NCBI RefSeq assembly: GCF_001469215.1
Contig: NZ_LOFH01000002.1
Location: 496,001 to 560,000, forward strand
Reading direction: 5' to 3'
Source of the DNA: Pseudoalteromonas sp. H105
GTDB taxonomy: Bacteria > Pseudomonadota > Gammaproteobacteria > Enterobacterales > Alteromonadaceae
Length of the DNA stretch: 64,000 bases
In this document: positions 8,435 through 18,479 of the stretch, in pieces
Position numbering within the stretch: position 1 is the stretch's first letter
Layout of the letters: every line of letters begins with the position of its first letter
Translations under genes and position numbers: made by a program
The notes under the pieces: generated by a model
Database searches by the model: none
What the model was told of the DNA's origin: nothing
The model's input: the letters and a program-made list of their open reading frames with translations, nothing else

Positions 8435-10618
8435 TTATTTCTGCATTTCCTTATATTTTATACGAAAAGAATGCAGCAAAGGTTCAGTATACCCACTAGG
8501 CTGATTAGCCCCTTCAATAACAAGGGCTAATGCTGCTTGATAGGCAACGCTATTGGTTAATGTTTGAGGGGAGTCAGCCATATTATTATACGCCGTGTCG
8601 TGTGCGTTTTGGCCATCAACTACTTTTGCCATTTTAGCCATTGTGTTTTCAATTTGGGCTTGTGTACATACTCCATGTGCAAGCCAATTAGCCATATGTT
8701 GGCTGGAAATCCTCAGTGTCGCACGGTCTTCCATTAACCCAATGTGGTTAATATCGGGTACTTTTGAACAGCCAATACCTTGGTCAATCCAACGAACAAC
8801 ATACCCTAAAATTCCTTGTGCATTGTTATCAAGCTCTGCTTGGATGTCTTCTTTACTGAGTGAGCTAGGGTCGTTCATCAAAGGCGGAGTAAGTAAATCA
8901 CTTAAGCTTGCCTCTTTGCGCTGTGCAATGCGCTTCTGACAGGTAAACACATCTATATCATGATAGTGCATTGCATGCAGTGTCGCAGCTGTGGGAGAGG
9001 GCACCCAGGCGGTATTGGCACCCGATTGGGGGTGTGCAGCTTTTTGTTCCATCATTAACGCCATTTTATCAGGCATTGGCCACATACCTTTACCTATTTG
9101 AGCGCGGCCGCTAAGCCCTGTTTGCAAACCAATATCAACATTTCTATCTTCATAGGCGCTGATCCAAGGTTGTTGTTTAATAGCCGCTTTAGGCAGCACG
9201 ACACCTGCTTGCATTGAGGTGTGTATTTCATCGCCAGTACGGTCTAAAAATCCGGTATTGATAAAAACAACCCGTTCTTTAGCCGCTTCAATACAGGCTT
9301 TAAGGTTAACAGAGGTGCGACGTTCTTCGTCCATTATTCCCATTTTTATGGTGTTTGCGGGAAGATTTAGTACGTGTTCTACCTGACTGAAAAGTGTGTT
9401 TGTAAACGCGACTTCTTCTGGGCCATGCATTTTCGGTTTTACAATATTAATGCTCGCCGCAGATGAGTTTTTAACGGTACTACAGCCGTTTAAGTCATGA
9501 AGTGCTGCGGTTACGGTGATCATCGCATCCATGATACCTTCAAATACATCGTTTCCTTGTCTATCTTTGATTGCTGGGTTCGTCATCAGGTGGCCAACAT
9601 TACGCACAAACATCATGCTACGGCCTTTTAGCGTCAACTGTTTACCATCAAGCCCGGTAAAGTGACGATCGCGAGATAATGAGCGTTCTACCGTTTGCCC
9701 ACCTTTTGTAAACGATTCAACTAAATTGCCATTCATTAGGCCAAGCCAATTTTGATACACTTGCACTTTATCTTCTGCGTCAACGGCAGCGACAGAGTCT
9801 TCACAATCCATAATAGTGGTTAATGCGGCTTCTAATACAACATCTTTTAGGCCCGCTTTATCCGCTTTGCCTATTGGGTGCTGATGGTCAATTTGCAGCT
9901 CAATATGGAGTCCGTTATTTTTAAGCAAAATGGCACTCGGGTTTTGCGCTTCACCGATAAAGCCAACTAGCTGTTCCGGCTGTTTTAAGCACGTTTGTGA
10001 GCTGTCACGTAATGTAATGATTAGCTGACTATTGACGATAGAATAATTGGTGCTTTCAATATGAGAACCACACTCTAAAGGCAGTGACTTGTCTAGAAAT
10101 TGCCTTGCATAAGCCATGACTTTAAAGCCCCGTACAGGGTTATAGGTAGACCCCTTTTCTGCGCCATCATCTTCTGTAAGTACATCCGTGCCGTAAAGTG
10201 CATCGTACAGTGAACCCCAGCGAGCGTTTGCTGCATTCAGTGCAAAACGTGCATTACTTACAGGCACAACAAGTTGCGGACCAGCACATTGTGCAATTTC
10301 AGGCTCTACGTTTTGCGTTTCGATTTTAAAGTCGTTTGGTTGAGAGACTAAATACCCAATCTCACTTAGAAATGTGTGGTATTGCTGCGCGTTCCATTGT
10401 GGATTGCGTTTATGGTAATCATCAATTTTTAACTGTAAAGCGTCTCGCTTTGCAAGCAGAGCACGGTTTATTGGGGTCAAATCGTCAATTATCTTTGCAA
10501 AACCTTGCCAAAATTGCTGTTCGCTGACATCGATACCAGGTAACAATTGGTTATTAATAAAGTCGGCTAATTGCGCATCTACAGTTAAGCCAAATTGACT
10601 GTGAGAGTGGGTTGTCAT
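8435..10618 (-). CDS. glcB: malate synthase G
   Basis: Condenses glyoxylate with acetyl-CoA to malate, the second step of the glyoxylate shunt. At 727 aa it is the long monomeric G form, not the shorter A form (about 530 aa). Family signatures are visible: the N-terminal S-E-I-G-Y-L, the [18 protein letters not shown] block near 130, [11 protein letters not shown] near 400, and [14 protein letters not shown] near 440. It is transcribed away from the isocitrate lyase gene across a shared 238-bp control region. It begins [10 protein letters not shown] and ends just before its own terminator. Confidence 0.96.
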   Translation of the reverse strand: MTTHSHSQFGLTVDAQLADFINNQLLPGIDVSEQQFWQGFAKIIDDLTPINRALLAKRDALQLKIDDYHKRNPQWNAQQYHTFLSEIGYLVSQPNDFKIETQNVEPEIAQCAGPQLVVPVSNARFALNAANARWGSLYDALYGTDVLTEDDGAEKGSTYNPVRGFKVMAYARQFLDKSLPLECGSHIESTNYSIVNSQLIITLRDSSQTCLKQPEQLVGFIGEAQNPSAILLKNNGLHIELQIDHQHPIGKADKAGLKDVVLEAALTTIMDCEDSVAAVDAEDKVQVYQNWLGLMNGNLVESFTKGGQTVERSLSRDRHFTGLDGKQLTLKGRSMMFVRNVGHLMTNPAIKDRQGNDVFEGIMDAMITVTAALHDLNGCSTVKNSSAASINIVKPKMHGPEEVAFTNTLFSQVEHVLNLPANTIKMGIMDEERRTSVNLKACIEAAKERVVFINTGFLDRTGDEIHTSMQAGVVLPKAAIKQQPWISAYEDRNVDIGLQTGLSGRAQIGKGMWPMPDKMALMMEQKAAHPQSGANTAWVPSPTAATLHAMHYHDIDVFTCQKRIAQRKEASLSDLLTPPLMNDPSSLSKEDIQAELDNNAQGILGYVVRWIDQGIGCSKVPDINHIGLMEDRATLRISSQHMANWLAHGVCTQAQIENTMAKMAKVVDGQNAHDTAYNNMADSPQTLTNSVAYQAALALVIEGANQPSGYTEPLLHSFRIKYKEMQK

Positions 10619-10856
10619 AGTTGCTATCCTTTAAACGGTCGCGGTGCATAAATTTCTTATGGGATAACCATAACGCATATAAAGGTTGTTGGGGGCGTTT
10701 ATGGTATTCATCTGAGATATAGCCAGCATAATAACTATAAATTTACTAAATTATAAAAATCCGCCTAATGTTTAGTTAACCGCTAAGGAGCAAACCACTC
10801 CTAGCCACTCTCACAACAAATAAATATTAGCTTAACCCGTTCAAAGGATTTTTATT

Positions 10857-12458
10857 ATGAGTACATACCAACAGCACACAGACACTTTAGCAACACTTTG
10901 TGAAACACAAGGTAAAACATGGCAGGCTATTAACCCTGAATATGCAAGCCGTATGCGTTTACAAAATCGTTTTCGTACTGGACTTGAGATTGCACAATTC
11001 ACTGCTGACATAATGCGTGAAGACATGGCTGCTTATGATGCTGATACCAGTCAATATACACAGTCTCTAGGTTGTTGGCATGGCTTTACTGCCCAACAAA
11101 TGATGATGGCCATTAAACGTCACCAAAAAACGACCAAGCGTAGCTATGTATACCTAAGTGGTTGGATGGTTGCCGCACTTCGCTCTGAGTTTGGCCCGTT
11201 ACCTGACCAAAGTATGCATGAGAAAACATCTGTACCTGCGTTGATTGAAGAAATTTATACTTTCTTAAAGCAAGCCGATGCCCGTGAACTCGATCATTTA
11301 TTTAAAGACCTAGATGAGGCAAAAGCAAATGGTGGTGATGTACAGGCTGTATTAGATAAAATTAATAATTTTGAAAGCCATGTCGTGCCTATTATCGCAG
11401 ATATCGATGCAGGCTTTGGTAATGAAGAAGCCACGTACTTACTTGCTAAAAAGATGATTGAAGCCGGTGCGTGTGCTATTCAAATTGAAAACCAAGTGTC
11501 AGATGCGAAACAATGTGGTCACCAAGCGGGTAAAGTAACAGTACCGCATGAGGACTTCTTAGCAAAAATAAACGCTGTTCGTTATGCTTTTCTTGAATTG
11601 GGCATTGATAACGGTGTTATCGTTGCACGAACGGACTCATTAGGTGCAAGCTTGACGCAAAAAGTACCAGTATCACAAACACCGGGTGATTTAGCGAGCC
11701 AGTACAACGCATTTTTAGAAACGACGCCTATCAATGGCGTTGAAGACTTGAACGAAGGCGATACGGCCATGAAACTAAATGGCCAGCTTTGTAAACCAAC
11801 ACGGCTTGAAAATGGCTTATACCAGTTCCGCGAAGGCACAGAAAAAGACCGCGTAGTATTAGATTGTGTAACAAGCCTACAATCAGGTGCGGACCTATTG
11901 TGGATTGAAACTGAAAAGCCACATGTTAAACAAATTGCTGAACTAGTTAATCGTGTGAAAGAGCAAGTACCAGATGCAAAACTTGTTTATAACAACTCAC
12001 CGTCATTTAACTGGACGCTTAAATTCCGTGAGCAGGTGTACCAAGAATGGCAAGAAGCAGGCCGCGATTTAGCAGCATACCCAAGCATTGATGATAATAA
12101 AGCATTGATGGCACCAGAAATGGATGGCACTGAGCTTGCTCAAGCTGCGGATGAACTCGTACAAAACTTCCAACGTGATGGCGCAAGAGAGGCGGGTATT
12201 TTCCACCACTTAATTACATTGCCTACTTACCATACAGCTGCACTTAGTACAGATATTTTATCTGAAGGGTATTTCGGTGATTTGGGGATGTTGGCCTATG
12301 TACGTGATGTTCAGCGTCAAGAAATTCGTCGTGAACAAGCGTCTGTTAAACACCAAGATTTAGCGGGTTCAAATATGGGTGATACACATAAAGAATACTT
12401 CTCAGGTGAGAATGCACTTAAAGCCGGTGGTGAAGCAAACACAATGAACCAGTTCTAA
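10857..12458 (+). CDS. aceA: isocitrate lyase, long form
   Basis: Splits isocitrate into succinate and glyoxylate, the entry step of the glyoxylate shunt used for growth on acetate and fatty acids. At 533 aa it belongs to the longer bacterial type seen in Pseudomonas (about 530) rather than the E. coli type (434). The catalytic loop reads A-K-Q-C-G-H near residues 216-221, with I-A-D-I-D-A-G-F-G-N upstream (metal-binding D) and Y-N-N-S-P-S-F-N-W near 380. An AAAGGA ribosome site precedes the ATG by 8 bp. Divergent from glcB, so the two shunt enzymes probably share regulation; the control region shows no site I can name. Confidence 0.96.
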   Translation: MSTYQQHTDTLATLCETQGKTWQAINPEYASRMRLQNRFRTGLEIAQFTADIMREDMAAYDADTSQYTQSLGCWHGFTAQQMMMAIKRHQKTTKRSYVYLSGWMVAALRSEFGPLPDQSMHEKTSVPALIEEIYTFLKQADARELDHLFKDLDEAKANGGDVQAVLDKINNFESHVVPIIADIDAGFGNEEATYLLAKKMIEAGACAIQIENQVSDAKQCGHQAGKVTVPHEDFLAKINAVRYAFLELGIDNGVIVARTDSLGASLTQKVPVSQTPGDLASQYNAFLETTPINGVEDLNEGDTAMKLNGQLCKPTRLENGLYQFREGTEKDRVVLDCVTSLQSGADLLWIETEKPHVKQIAELVNRVKEQVPDAKLVYNNSPSFNWTLKFREQVYQEWQEAGRDLAAYPSIDDNKALMAPEMDGTELAQAADELVQNFQRDGAREAGIFHHLITLPTYHTAALSTDILSEGYFGDLGMLAYVRDVQRQEIRREQASVKHQDLAGSNMGDTHKEYFSGENALKAGGEANTMNQF

Positions 12459-12488
12459 CGAAAACTATTTCCTAGTCAACAATGTTAT

Positions 12489-12511
12489 AAGGGCCGAAAG
12501 GCCCTTTTTTT
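12489..12511 (+). terminator. intrinsic terminator of aceA
   Basis: Stem AAGGGCC / GGCCCTT with a GAAA tetraloop and a run of seven T. Confidence 0.93.
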
Positions 12512-12557
12512 ATGAGAGATAACTACACAGCGTTATAAATTGTTTATTGTGTCTGTC

Positions 12558-12863
12558 TTGGATCAAGATTTTACTAGCATAACGTGTGCTGATTAAATGT
12601 ATGGATCAGAGTTTTATCAAGAAGCACTTTTGTCACTTATAGTCGTCACTTTTACAAATATACCGATATATTTGGCCATAAAAAGTGTGCTTTTTGGGTA
12701 TAAAGTGAAAATATAAACCGAATTTTTACTAACACAGCCCTTTTTCAAATCACTTTTTTACTAACTTAAACGCCATAAACAGTGACTCAAACCGATTTTT
12801 TACTAACTCCAGGTAGTGAAATTGACATAAACCGAAATTTTACTAACTCACTTTATTACTAAA
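12558..12863. repeat. cluster of degenerate TTTTTACTAAC repeats
   Basis: The 460 bp between the aceA terminator and the S9 peptidase gene hold no gene but a run of short direct repeats. The core TTTTTACTAAC (or a one-base variant) occurs at 12723, 12755, 12797 and 12837, with a weaker form at 12852; spacings are 32, 42 and 40 bp. Three of the four are preceded by AAACCGA. Two related, more diverged forms beginning GGATCAGA/GGATCAAG lie at 12558 and 12602. A further solo copy of the GGATCAAATTTTTACTAAC form lies at about 49766. They are direct, not inverted, and non-coding. Confidence 0.75.
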
Positions 12864-12899
12864 GTCCGATATTAAGGTGGAAGATCACTATTCGCTGTG

Positions 12900-12916
12900 T
12901 GTAAAGGGGGTTTACA
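12900..12916. repeat. 17-bp interrupted palindrome, intergenic copy
   Basis: Exact TGTAAAGGGGGTTTACA, 60 bp beyond the stop codon of the minus-strand S9 peptidase gene. See also 3054 and 1429. Confidence 0.75.
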
Positions 12917-12975
12917 AAAGAAAAGTGGAATAAACAAGCTAGGCGCTAATTAAAAAGAGCCTAGCTTAATTAAAC

Positions 12976-15000
12976 TTAATCTGTGTGTTTATCGAACCAC
13001 CATTGAATATAGGCAACTTTCGCCATTAAGTTTGAAGGGCGGCTTGTTATACCGTGAGAAGCATCAGGTATACGCACCATAGCAGTTTCAACGCCTTGTA
13101 ACTTTAAGGCTTGGTAGAACTGTTCTGTCTCTGATATCGGGGTGCGATAATCGGCTTCACCCGTTAAGAGCATTGTCGGAGTAGTAACATTCCCAATATA
13201 ACTAATTGGAGAACGTTTCATATAGTGTTCTATGTGATCCCATGGTTTTCCAGGAAACCAATAATCTGCAAAAAAGGGGTAGTAGTCAGCAGTTAGTACA
13301 AAACTGATCCAATTAATTACGGGCTTAGCGACAACAGCCGCAGCAAAACGGTCTGTATGACCAACAATCCATGCGGTTAATACTCCGCCACCTGAGCCAC
13401 CAGTAACAAATAGCTTAGATTCATCAATAAACCCTTTTGCAATTAATGCATCGACACCCGTCATTAAGTCATCAAAATCATTGCTAGGGTAATTATGATG
13501 AATGGTTTGGGCAAATGATTTGCCATACGAGTCACTGCCGCGCGGGTTCATATACAATACAACATTACCTTTGGCTGCAAACAACTGCACTTCAGGGCTA
13601 AAGTGTGGACCATAATTGGCCACCGGCCCGCCGTGAATTTCAAGTATTAAGGGGTATTTTTTTGACTTGTCAAAGCCTGGAGGGTAGGCAACCCAGCCTT
13701 GAATTGGTAAATCATCATAGCTTGATTTAACCCAGATCTCTTCTACGTTAGCGAGTGTTTTATTGCCTAATGCATCTTCATTGAGCCTTGTTAAATGCTG
13801 TACTTTTCCTCGTTTTAAAAAGGCGACGTCAGCGGGGCGCTGTGTGTTTGCAATAGTAAAAGCAACATCGCCTTTGTCGCTAATATCAAAATCTCCACCA
13901 GAATAAGGACGGCCAAAAGCAACGCTACCTAGACCCTTGCTTAGGACTTTTGCTTTGCCTTTGCGAGGTTGGTAAGCAAGCGTTGTTTGCCCTTCGCTGT
14001 CATATGCAACATAAAGCCCTTTAGAATCTTTTGCCCATTTTATTTTTTCAACACTGCGATCTAAATTTTCCGTTATATTGTCAGTTTCACCCGTTTTGAG
14101 ATTATGAATATACAGGTGGGTATTTTCATAATTAGTCTTTTTATCGTCATACCCTGTGTATGCTAAGTAGCGACCATTCGGTGATACTTGAGGTTGGCTG
14201 TCAGGACCGAGTCTATCGGTAAGTTGAGTAATAGCAAGTGTTTCAATGTTAAGAGAATACAGTTCAGAATTAGTGGGCTTTAATAGGTAATCAGCATGAC
14301 GATTGGCAGAGAAATACAGGTTCTTTCCATCTTGGCTGAAACTTAATGTACCTCCATGGTCAAAGTTCCCAGAGGTGAGTTGGTTAGCATTTCCCCCATT
14401 AGCATTGATAGCAAATAGATGACGAAAACCTTTCTTTGTATAACCCGCACCATCAGCGCGGTAATAAACATCATCAATATACTTGGCTGGCTCTGCCCAA
14501 TTAGCACCCGTTGGTTTTCCTGGTAAAGATATTGGGTTTGCTGCTGGGGCCGGTACAAACTGGCTAAAGGCGATATATTTACCATTTGGCGACCAGGTTA
14601 TATTTCCTGGGCTTTGGGTTAAGTTGCTTATTTTTGCCACTGCGCCTGTATTGAGCCACTTTACATAAATTTGACTACTGCCATCGCGGGTAGAAATAAA
14701 CGCTAAACGTGTTTCATCAGGTGATAAAACAGGTGAGTAATCTACATGTACACCGGATGTTAGTGGTTGTAATTGTTTAGAGTTACTATCTACAGACCAA
14801 ATATTACTGACTTTACGGTCACTTTTAATATCCATGCGATTACGAACAAAGTAGACCTTATCGCCTTTGTTCGTTATATCAAGCTGATTGGCGTATTCTA
14901 AATCGAATACATTTTCCAATTGTAATACATTGCTCGGCTCTGTGGCATAAGCGTAAAAGCTTGCCGAGGCTAACAATGCTAGAGGGGTTAAAAATTTCAT
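12976..15000 (-). CDS. secreted S9 family prolyl-oligopeptidase-type peptidase
   Basis: A serine peptidase of clan SC that should cleave short peptides in the periplasm or outside the cell. It has a signal peptide (MKFLTPLALLASASFYAYA), then WD40/PD40-type beta-propeller repeats to about residue 400 (for example L-S-P-D-E-T-R-L-A-F and W-S-P-N-G-K-Y-I-A-F), then an alpha/beta-hydrolase domain. The nucleophile is Ser in G-G-S-G-G-G near residue 533, with Asp in G-E-A-D-Y-R near 616 and His in A-S-H-G near 647. The length of 674 aa is usual. Single transcription unit with a good AAGGAATAGGA ribosome site; divergent from the VOC gene. Confidence 0.93.
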   Translation of the reverse strand: MKFLTPLALLASASFYAYATEPSNVLQLENVFDLEYANQLDITNKGDKVYFVRNRMDIKSDRKVSNIWSVDSNSKQLQPLTSGVHVDYSPVLSPDETRLAFISTRDGSSQIYVKWLNTGAVAKISNLTQSPGNITWSPNGKYIAFSQFVPAPAANPISLPGKPTGANWAEPAKYIDDVYYRADGAGYTKKGFRHLFAINANGGNANQLTSGNFDHGGTLSFSQDGKNLYFSANRHADYLLKPTNSELYSLNIETLAITQLTDRLGPDSQPQVSPNGRYLAYTGYDDKKTNYENTHLYIHNLKTGETDNITENLDRSVEKIKWAKDSKGLYVAYDSEGQTTLAYQPRKGKAKVLSKGLGSVAFGRPYSGGDFDISDKGDVAFTIANTQRPADVAFLKRGKVQHLTRLNEDALGNKTLANVEEIWVKSSYDDLPIQGWVAYPPGFDKSKKYPLILEIHGGPVANYGPHFSPEVQLFAAKGNVVLYMNPRGSDSYGKSFAQTIHHNYPSNDFDDLMTGVDALIAKGFIDESKLFVTGGSGGGVLTAWIVGHTDRFAAAVVAKPVINWISFVLTADYYPFFADYWFPGKPWDHIEHYMKRSPISYIGNVTTPTMLLTGEADYRTPISETEQFYQALKLQGVETAMVRIPDASHGITSRPSNLMAKVAYIQWWFDKHTD

Positions 15001-15139
15001 TCCTATTCCTTGTTATTAAACAGCGTCATTGAAGCTATAAAGTAACAGTGATGAAAAAGACACTTTAATGCGATAAGAAGTGGACAAACGACTGTGGAAC
15101 ACATAATTTAATGATGCATATTTAAAAAGGAGTATTCAT

Positions 15140-15520
15140 ATGATTGGTTATACGATGGTAGGCACAAATGATTTAGAAAAAGCGGTGGTTTTTTATGATC
15201 AACTGCTAGGTCAGTTAGGTGCGCAGCGGTTTCTAGAAAACGATCGTTTTGTTGCGTGGAGTACAGGTGAAAAGACGCCCGGGTTTTCTGTGACACTCCC
15301 ATATAATGATGATCCTGCCACTGTGGGAAATGGCTCAATGATTGCTCTAGCAATGGAAACGCCAGCGCAGGTGGACGCGCTTTACGCAAAAGCAATTGAG
15401 CTTGGGGCTAGCGATGAGGGGGCGCCCGGTTCACGAGAAATGCCTGGGTTTTATGCTGGTTACTTTCGTGATCTCGATGGTAATAAACTGAATGTGTTTT
15501 GCTTTACACAGACTGCTTAA
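15140..15520 (+). CDS. VOC family (glyoxalase/bleomycin-resistance fold) protein
   Basis: A 126-aa single-domain protein of the vicinal oxygen chelate superfamily. It begins M-I-G-Y-T-M-V-G-T-N-D-L-E-K-A-V-V-F-Y-D, the typical first beta-alpha unit, and ends with Y-F-R-D-L-D-G-N-K-L-N-V-F, the typical last strand with the usual Asp-Pro-like D-G-N turn. The substrate is not evident; such proteins range from lyases and dioxygenases to resistance proteins. AAGGAG lies 6 bp before the ATG. The deacetylase gene follows 13 bp downstream, so they may be cotranscribed. Confidence 0.88.
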   Translation: MIGYTMVGTNDLEKAVVFYDQLLGQLGAQRFLENDRFVAWSTGEKTPGFSVTLPYNDDPATVGNGSMIALAMETPAQVDALYAKAIELGASDEGAPGSREMPGFYAGYFRDLDGNKLNVFCFTQTA

Positions 15521-15533
15521 ACTATAGAACAAT

Positions 15534-16289
15534 ATGATAAAGGTCAGTGTTTTAATCGCGTTACTTGCAGGTGTTATTACGCCAGTTAGTAACGCACAAT
15601 TTCAATTTTTAGGTGATAAAACGGCTATCAGCCTATCTTATGATGATGCGTTAGTGAGTCAGCTTGAAAATGCTGTTCCGGCATTGAATTCGCATGGGTT
15701 TAAAGCGTCGTTTTATATTATTCCCACTTCGCAGGCAATAAAAACTCGCTTAGAAGACTTTAAAGTATTAGCAAAGCAAGGGCATGAACTGGGTAATCAC
15801 AGTTTATTTCACCCGTGTAGCGGGTCTAAACTTCATCGAGAGTGGGTGACTTCAGAACAAAACCTAGATAATTACACTCCTGAGCGTGCTATTCGCGAAG
15901 TATTAATCGCCAATGTGTTTTTGCAAGCGATTGATGGTCAAACCCAACGCACATTTACGCCGCCTTGTTTTGATACTCAAGCAGCAAACAAGGACTTTAT
16001 TGACCGACTTAAAGCGCATTTTGTCGCAATTAAAGGCGTTGGCAATGACAATGGGCAATCTGTATTGTGGGCACCCGTTGGGGTAAGTGGGCAACAGCTC
16101 ATTGAGTATGTCAAAGGCGTACCGCAAGACGTTAGGCTAATTAATATACTTTTTCATGGTGTAGGTGGCGATCACCTAAGTGTATCCTCGCATGCTCATT
16201 CGCAGCTTCTAGCTTATTTAGCTGCGAATAAAGAACATTACTATGTTGATTCTTATATTAATATCATGAAAAAAGCGGCAAACAACTGA
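15534..16289 (+). CDS. secreted polysaccharide deacetylase (NodB/CE4 type)
   Basis: An exported carbohydrate esterase 4-type protein, expected to remove acetyl groups from an amino sugar polymer such as chitin or peptidoglycan. It has a signal peptide (residues 1-21, ending SNA-QF). The NodB motif 1 is present as S-L-S-Y-D-D (two Asp near residues 36-37) and motif 2 as H-E-L-G-N-H-S-L-F-H with both metal-binding His near residues 83 and 88. At 251 aa it is a minimal single-domain form. There is no obvious ribosome site. Alternative: a related but non-deacetylase NodB-fold enzyme. Confidence 0.85.
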   Translation: MIKVSVLIALLAGVITPVSNAQFQFLGDKTAISLSYDDALVSQLENAVPALNSHGFKASFYIIPTSQAIKTRLEDFKVLAKQGHELGNHSLFHPCSGSKLHREWVTSEQNLDNYTPERAIREVLIANVFLQAIDGQTQRTFTPPCFDTQAANKDFIDRLKAHFVAIKGVGNDNGQSVLWAPVGVSGQQLIEYVKGVPQDVRLINILFHGVGGDHLSVSSHAHSQLLAYLAANKEHYYVDSYINIMKKAANN

Positions 16290-16387
16290 GTCAACTGTAT
16301 AGGGTAACAATACAAACTAATTAGCTTGCTATTATTACGATATATAAATTTTATATCTTTTTACCTTTTCTTACAGAGGAAATACCT

Positions 16388-16420
16388 GTGACTAATTTTA
16401 AAAGCGTCGACGACTTGTAA
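16388..16420 (+). other. possible 10-codon leader peptide or gene remnant
   Basis: A GTG codon 7 bp after an excellent ribosome site (AGAGGA) opens a frame that stops after ten codons (VTNFKSVDDL). It sits in the 235-bp gap before the WD40 lipoprotein gene. The start signal is stronger than that of many genes here, yet the frame is too short for a protein. It could be a leader peptide or the surviving start of a gene lost by deletion. Very uncertain. Confidence 0.3.
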
Positions 16421-16524
16421 AACGGTTGTTTATTAGTAAGGCCAAGGCAGATAGCAAATATGGCATTACAATCAGAACATAGATTCCATTAAAGCGAATA
16501 ACAATAACAATAAAGGAAACGCAC

Positions 16525-17517
16525 GTGCTATTTCGTATTTTAAAACTTACCTTCGTCTGGGGCCTACTAACACTAGCTGCATGTAGTGGAGAGGATGTCT
16601 TCGAATCTCCTCCACTATCACAGTTCCAGCATACAGACATAACCCTAGAGTCAGCAGCAGTATCGCGTGACGGGCAGCTCAGCATTGTATCAGAGCAAGG
16701 TAAAGTATGTGTCTGGAATAATAACAACAATACGCGCCTATTTGATTGCATTACCGGTGATGATGCTAAGCATATTGAGTTAGTTGGGTTAAGTGATGAT
16801 AAGACAACGTTTTATATCTCAAATAGGATGGCGATACACGCTTTCTCATTGCAAACAGGCCAGCTGATAGGTAGTTGGTCAACAGGGCAAAACATAGCGC
16901 GCGATATTGCCATATCTGCTAATGGGCACGTGTTACTGGTTGGCTACCGCACGGGTGAAGCAGAGGTGATCAATACACGCACTCAGCACAACACGTTATT
17001 TAAAATCCATCGCCTTGATATTAATTCGGTGGCGTTATCGGCAGATGGTCGCACAGCGATAAGTGGATCAAGTGATAAATATGCTTATGTGTGGTCAACG
17101 CTAAGTGGCGAGATTCTACAAAAATTTAAACTTGCGACACGGGTTAACCATGTCAGTATGAATGAACAAGGCAGCTTAGGCTTTGCAATAGATTCGGTGG
17201 ATGATCGTGTATTTCTTGACTTACAATCAGGTGAAGAGTTATCGGAGCTAAACATTTTTGCTAATTTTATTGAGTTTAACGACTCACAATTTATTAATAA
17301 TGATAAATGGTTTTTAACGGGATCGCCTAAGAGCAAAATTTATTTATGGCAGGTTGCCAGTGGTAATTTACTAGCTGAATATGGTGCAGCGACAAAAGGC
17401 CAGCGCAGTTCAATTTTAGCGGTGGGGTTTGATGAAGGAGCGCAACAAATCACTACACAAAACAGCAGCGGCGTACTCGAAATATGGCCATATCAAAGTC
17501 AAAGCAAAAAAGACTAA
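16525..17517 (+). CDS. WD40-repeat lipoprotein
   Basis: A 330-aa protein predicted to be lipid-anchored in the envelope: the signal peptide ends in the lipobox L-A-A-C, with Cys at residue 20. The rest is a beta-propeller of about seven WD40-like blades, for example S-V-A-L-S-A-D-G-R-T-A-I-S-G-S-S-D-K followed by Y-V-W-S, and later I-Y-L-W-Q-V-A-S-G. It has no enzymatic motifs, so a scaffold or binding role is likely. It starts with GTG, 8 bp after AAAGGA. It converges with pxpA; a hairpin lies between them. Confidence 0.87.
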   Translation: MLFRILKLTFVWGLLTLAACSGEDVFESPPLSQFQHTDITLESAAVSRDGQLSIVSEQGKVCVWNNNNNTRLFDCITGDDAKHIELVGLSDDKTTFYISNRMAIHAFSLQTGQLIGSWSTGQNIARDIAISANGHVLLVGYRTGEAEVINTRTQHNTLFKIHRLDINSVALSADGRTAISGSSDKYAYVWSTLSGEILQKFKLATRVNHVSMNEQGSLGFAIDSVDDRVFLDLQSGEELSELNIFANFIEFNDSQFINNDKWFLTGSPKSKIYLWQVASGNLLAEYGAATKGQRSSILAVGFDEGAQQITTQNSSGVLEIWPYQSQSKKD

Positions 17518-17606
17518 TATGATCTTGAGATATAAACATTTTATCAGTCACTAAAATGGAGTGCTGTTTGCTTTTTTAGTGCTACGCACTTATTCCCAAA
17601 AATGAA

Positions 17607-17641
17607 ACAGCTTTTTTAGAAAGCTGTAAAGGGGGTTTCCA
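17607..17641. terminator. hairpin between convergent genes plus 17-mer variant
   Basis: ACAGCTTT / AAAGCTGT with loop TTTAG at 17607-17627, between the convergent WD40 and pxpA genes; it could act in both directions. The right arm overlaps TGTAAAGGGGGTTTCCA (17625-17641), a one-mismatch copy of the dispersed 17-mer. A weaker CACTAAAA / TTTTAGTG stem lies at 17549-17581. Confidence 0.5.
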
Positions 17642-17677
17642 AAGCCTAAAGGTTGCTTAATGTAGCTCGCTAGTTAA

Positions 17678-18415
17678 TTAGGTTTTTTTGCTGATGCAAA
17701 GCGCTTTAATGTCATTTATCAAAGCAATGCCATCTGCGTTATCACCATGCACACAGAGGCTGTCTGCATTTAAAGCCAATTTCTTACCGCTGTTGGTTGT
17801 TACTGTCCCATCGGTAAGTAGTTGCTTTACTTGCGCTAGTATAGCCACCTTATTATGCACGCTGCCTGCTATGTTACGCGATACTAGGCGGCCTTCATCG
17901 GTGTATTGTCTATCTGCAAAGGCTTCTAAAATAACTCTGATGCCATACTGTTTTGCTAGCTGTTTATGTTGCTCTGCTTCGTTGGTTGCTAAAATCATTA
18001 ACTTTAGTGAAGGTGAGTAGCAAGCAATGGCCTCCATGACAGTGTGTAAAATCACGTCATCTACCATCATATCATTATATAAAGCGCCATGAGGCTTGAC
18101 ATAGCTAAGCGTAAGCCCATGCACCTTAGCCATTCCTTCAATAGCAGCAATTTGATAGTGCAAACAATTGGTGAGTTCGTCTTTTGACAGCGCCATTGAG
18201 CGCCTACCAAAGCCTTGTTTATCAGGATAGCTTGGGTGTGCACCAACCTCTACGGCGTTATGTTTTGCAAGTACTAAGGTATTTGCAATTACATCGCTAT
18301 CGCCTGCATGAAAGCCGCAGGCTATATTGGCCATATCGATATGGGGCATTACATGGTCATCAAGGCCCATTTCCCATGCTCCAAAACTTTCACCTAAGTC
18401 ACAATTGAGCTTCAT
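17678..18415 (-). CDS. pxpA: 5-oxoprolinase subunit A (LamB/YcsF family)
   Basis: The PxpA subunit of the bacterial 5-oxoprolinase, which with PxpB and PxpC hydrolyses 5-oxoproline to glutamate using ATP. Diagnostic stretches are M-K-L-N-C-D-L-G-E-S-F-G, I-A-C-G-F-H-A-G-D, V-G-A-H-P-S-Y-P-D, and V-K-P-H-G-A-L-Y-N. At 245 aa it is full length. It lies third in a minus-strand unit after a GH3 enzyme and a DUF1445 protein (64-bp gap). pxpB and pxpC, usually adjacent, are not in this window. Confidence 0.93.
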   Translation of the reverse strand: MKLNCDLGESFGAWEMGLDDHVMPHIDMANIACGFHAGDSDVIANTLVLAKHNAVEVGAHPSYPDKQGFGRRSMALSKDELTNCLHYQIAAIEGMAKVHGLTLSYVKPHGALYNDMMVDDVILHTVMEAIACYSPSLKLMILATNEAEQHKQLAKQYGIRVILEAFADRQYTDEGRLVSRNIAGSVHNKVAILAQVKQLLTDGTVTTNSGKKLALNADSLCVHGDNADGIALINDIKALCISKKT

Positions 18416-18479
18416 AGTAATTCACTTAACGTTTAATAATTTATGCAAATACACCGAGGTACCTTTGCTTTAATGCAGT

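Noticed and set aside
8158..8499. 113-codon open frame on the plus strand after the YeeN-type gene
   Set aside because: It starts inside a terminator stem, has no ribosome site, contains the glcB terminator and overlaps the glcB 3' end; composition is unlike its neighbours.
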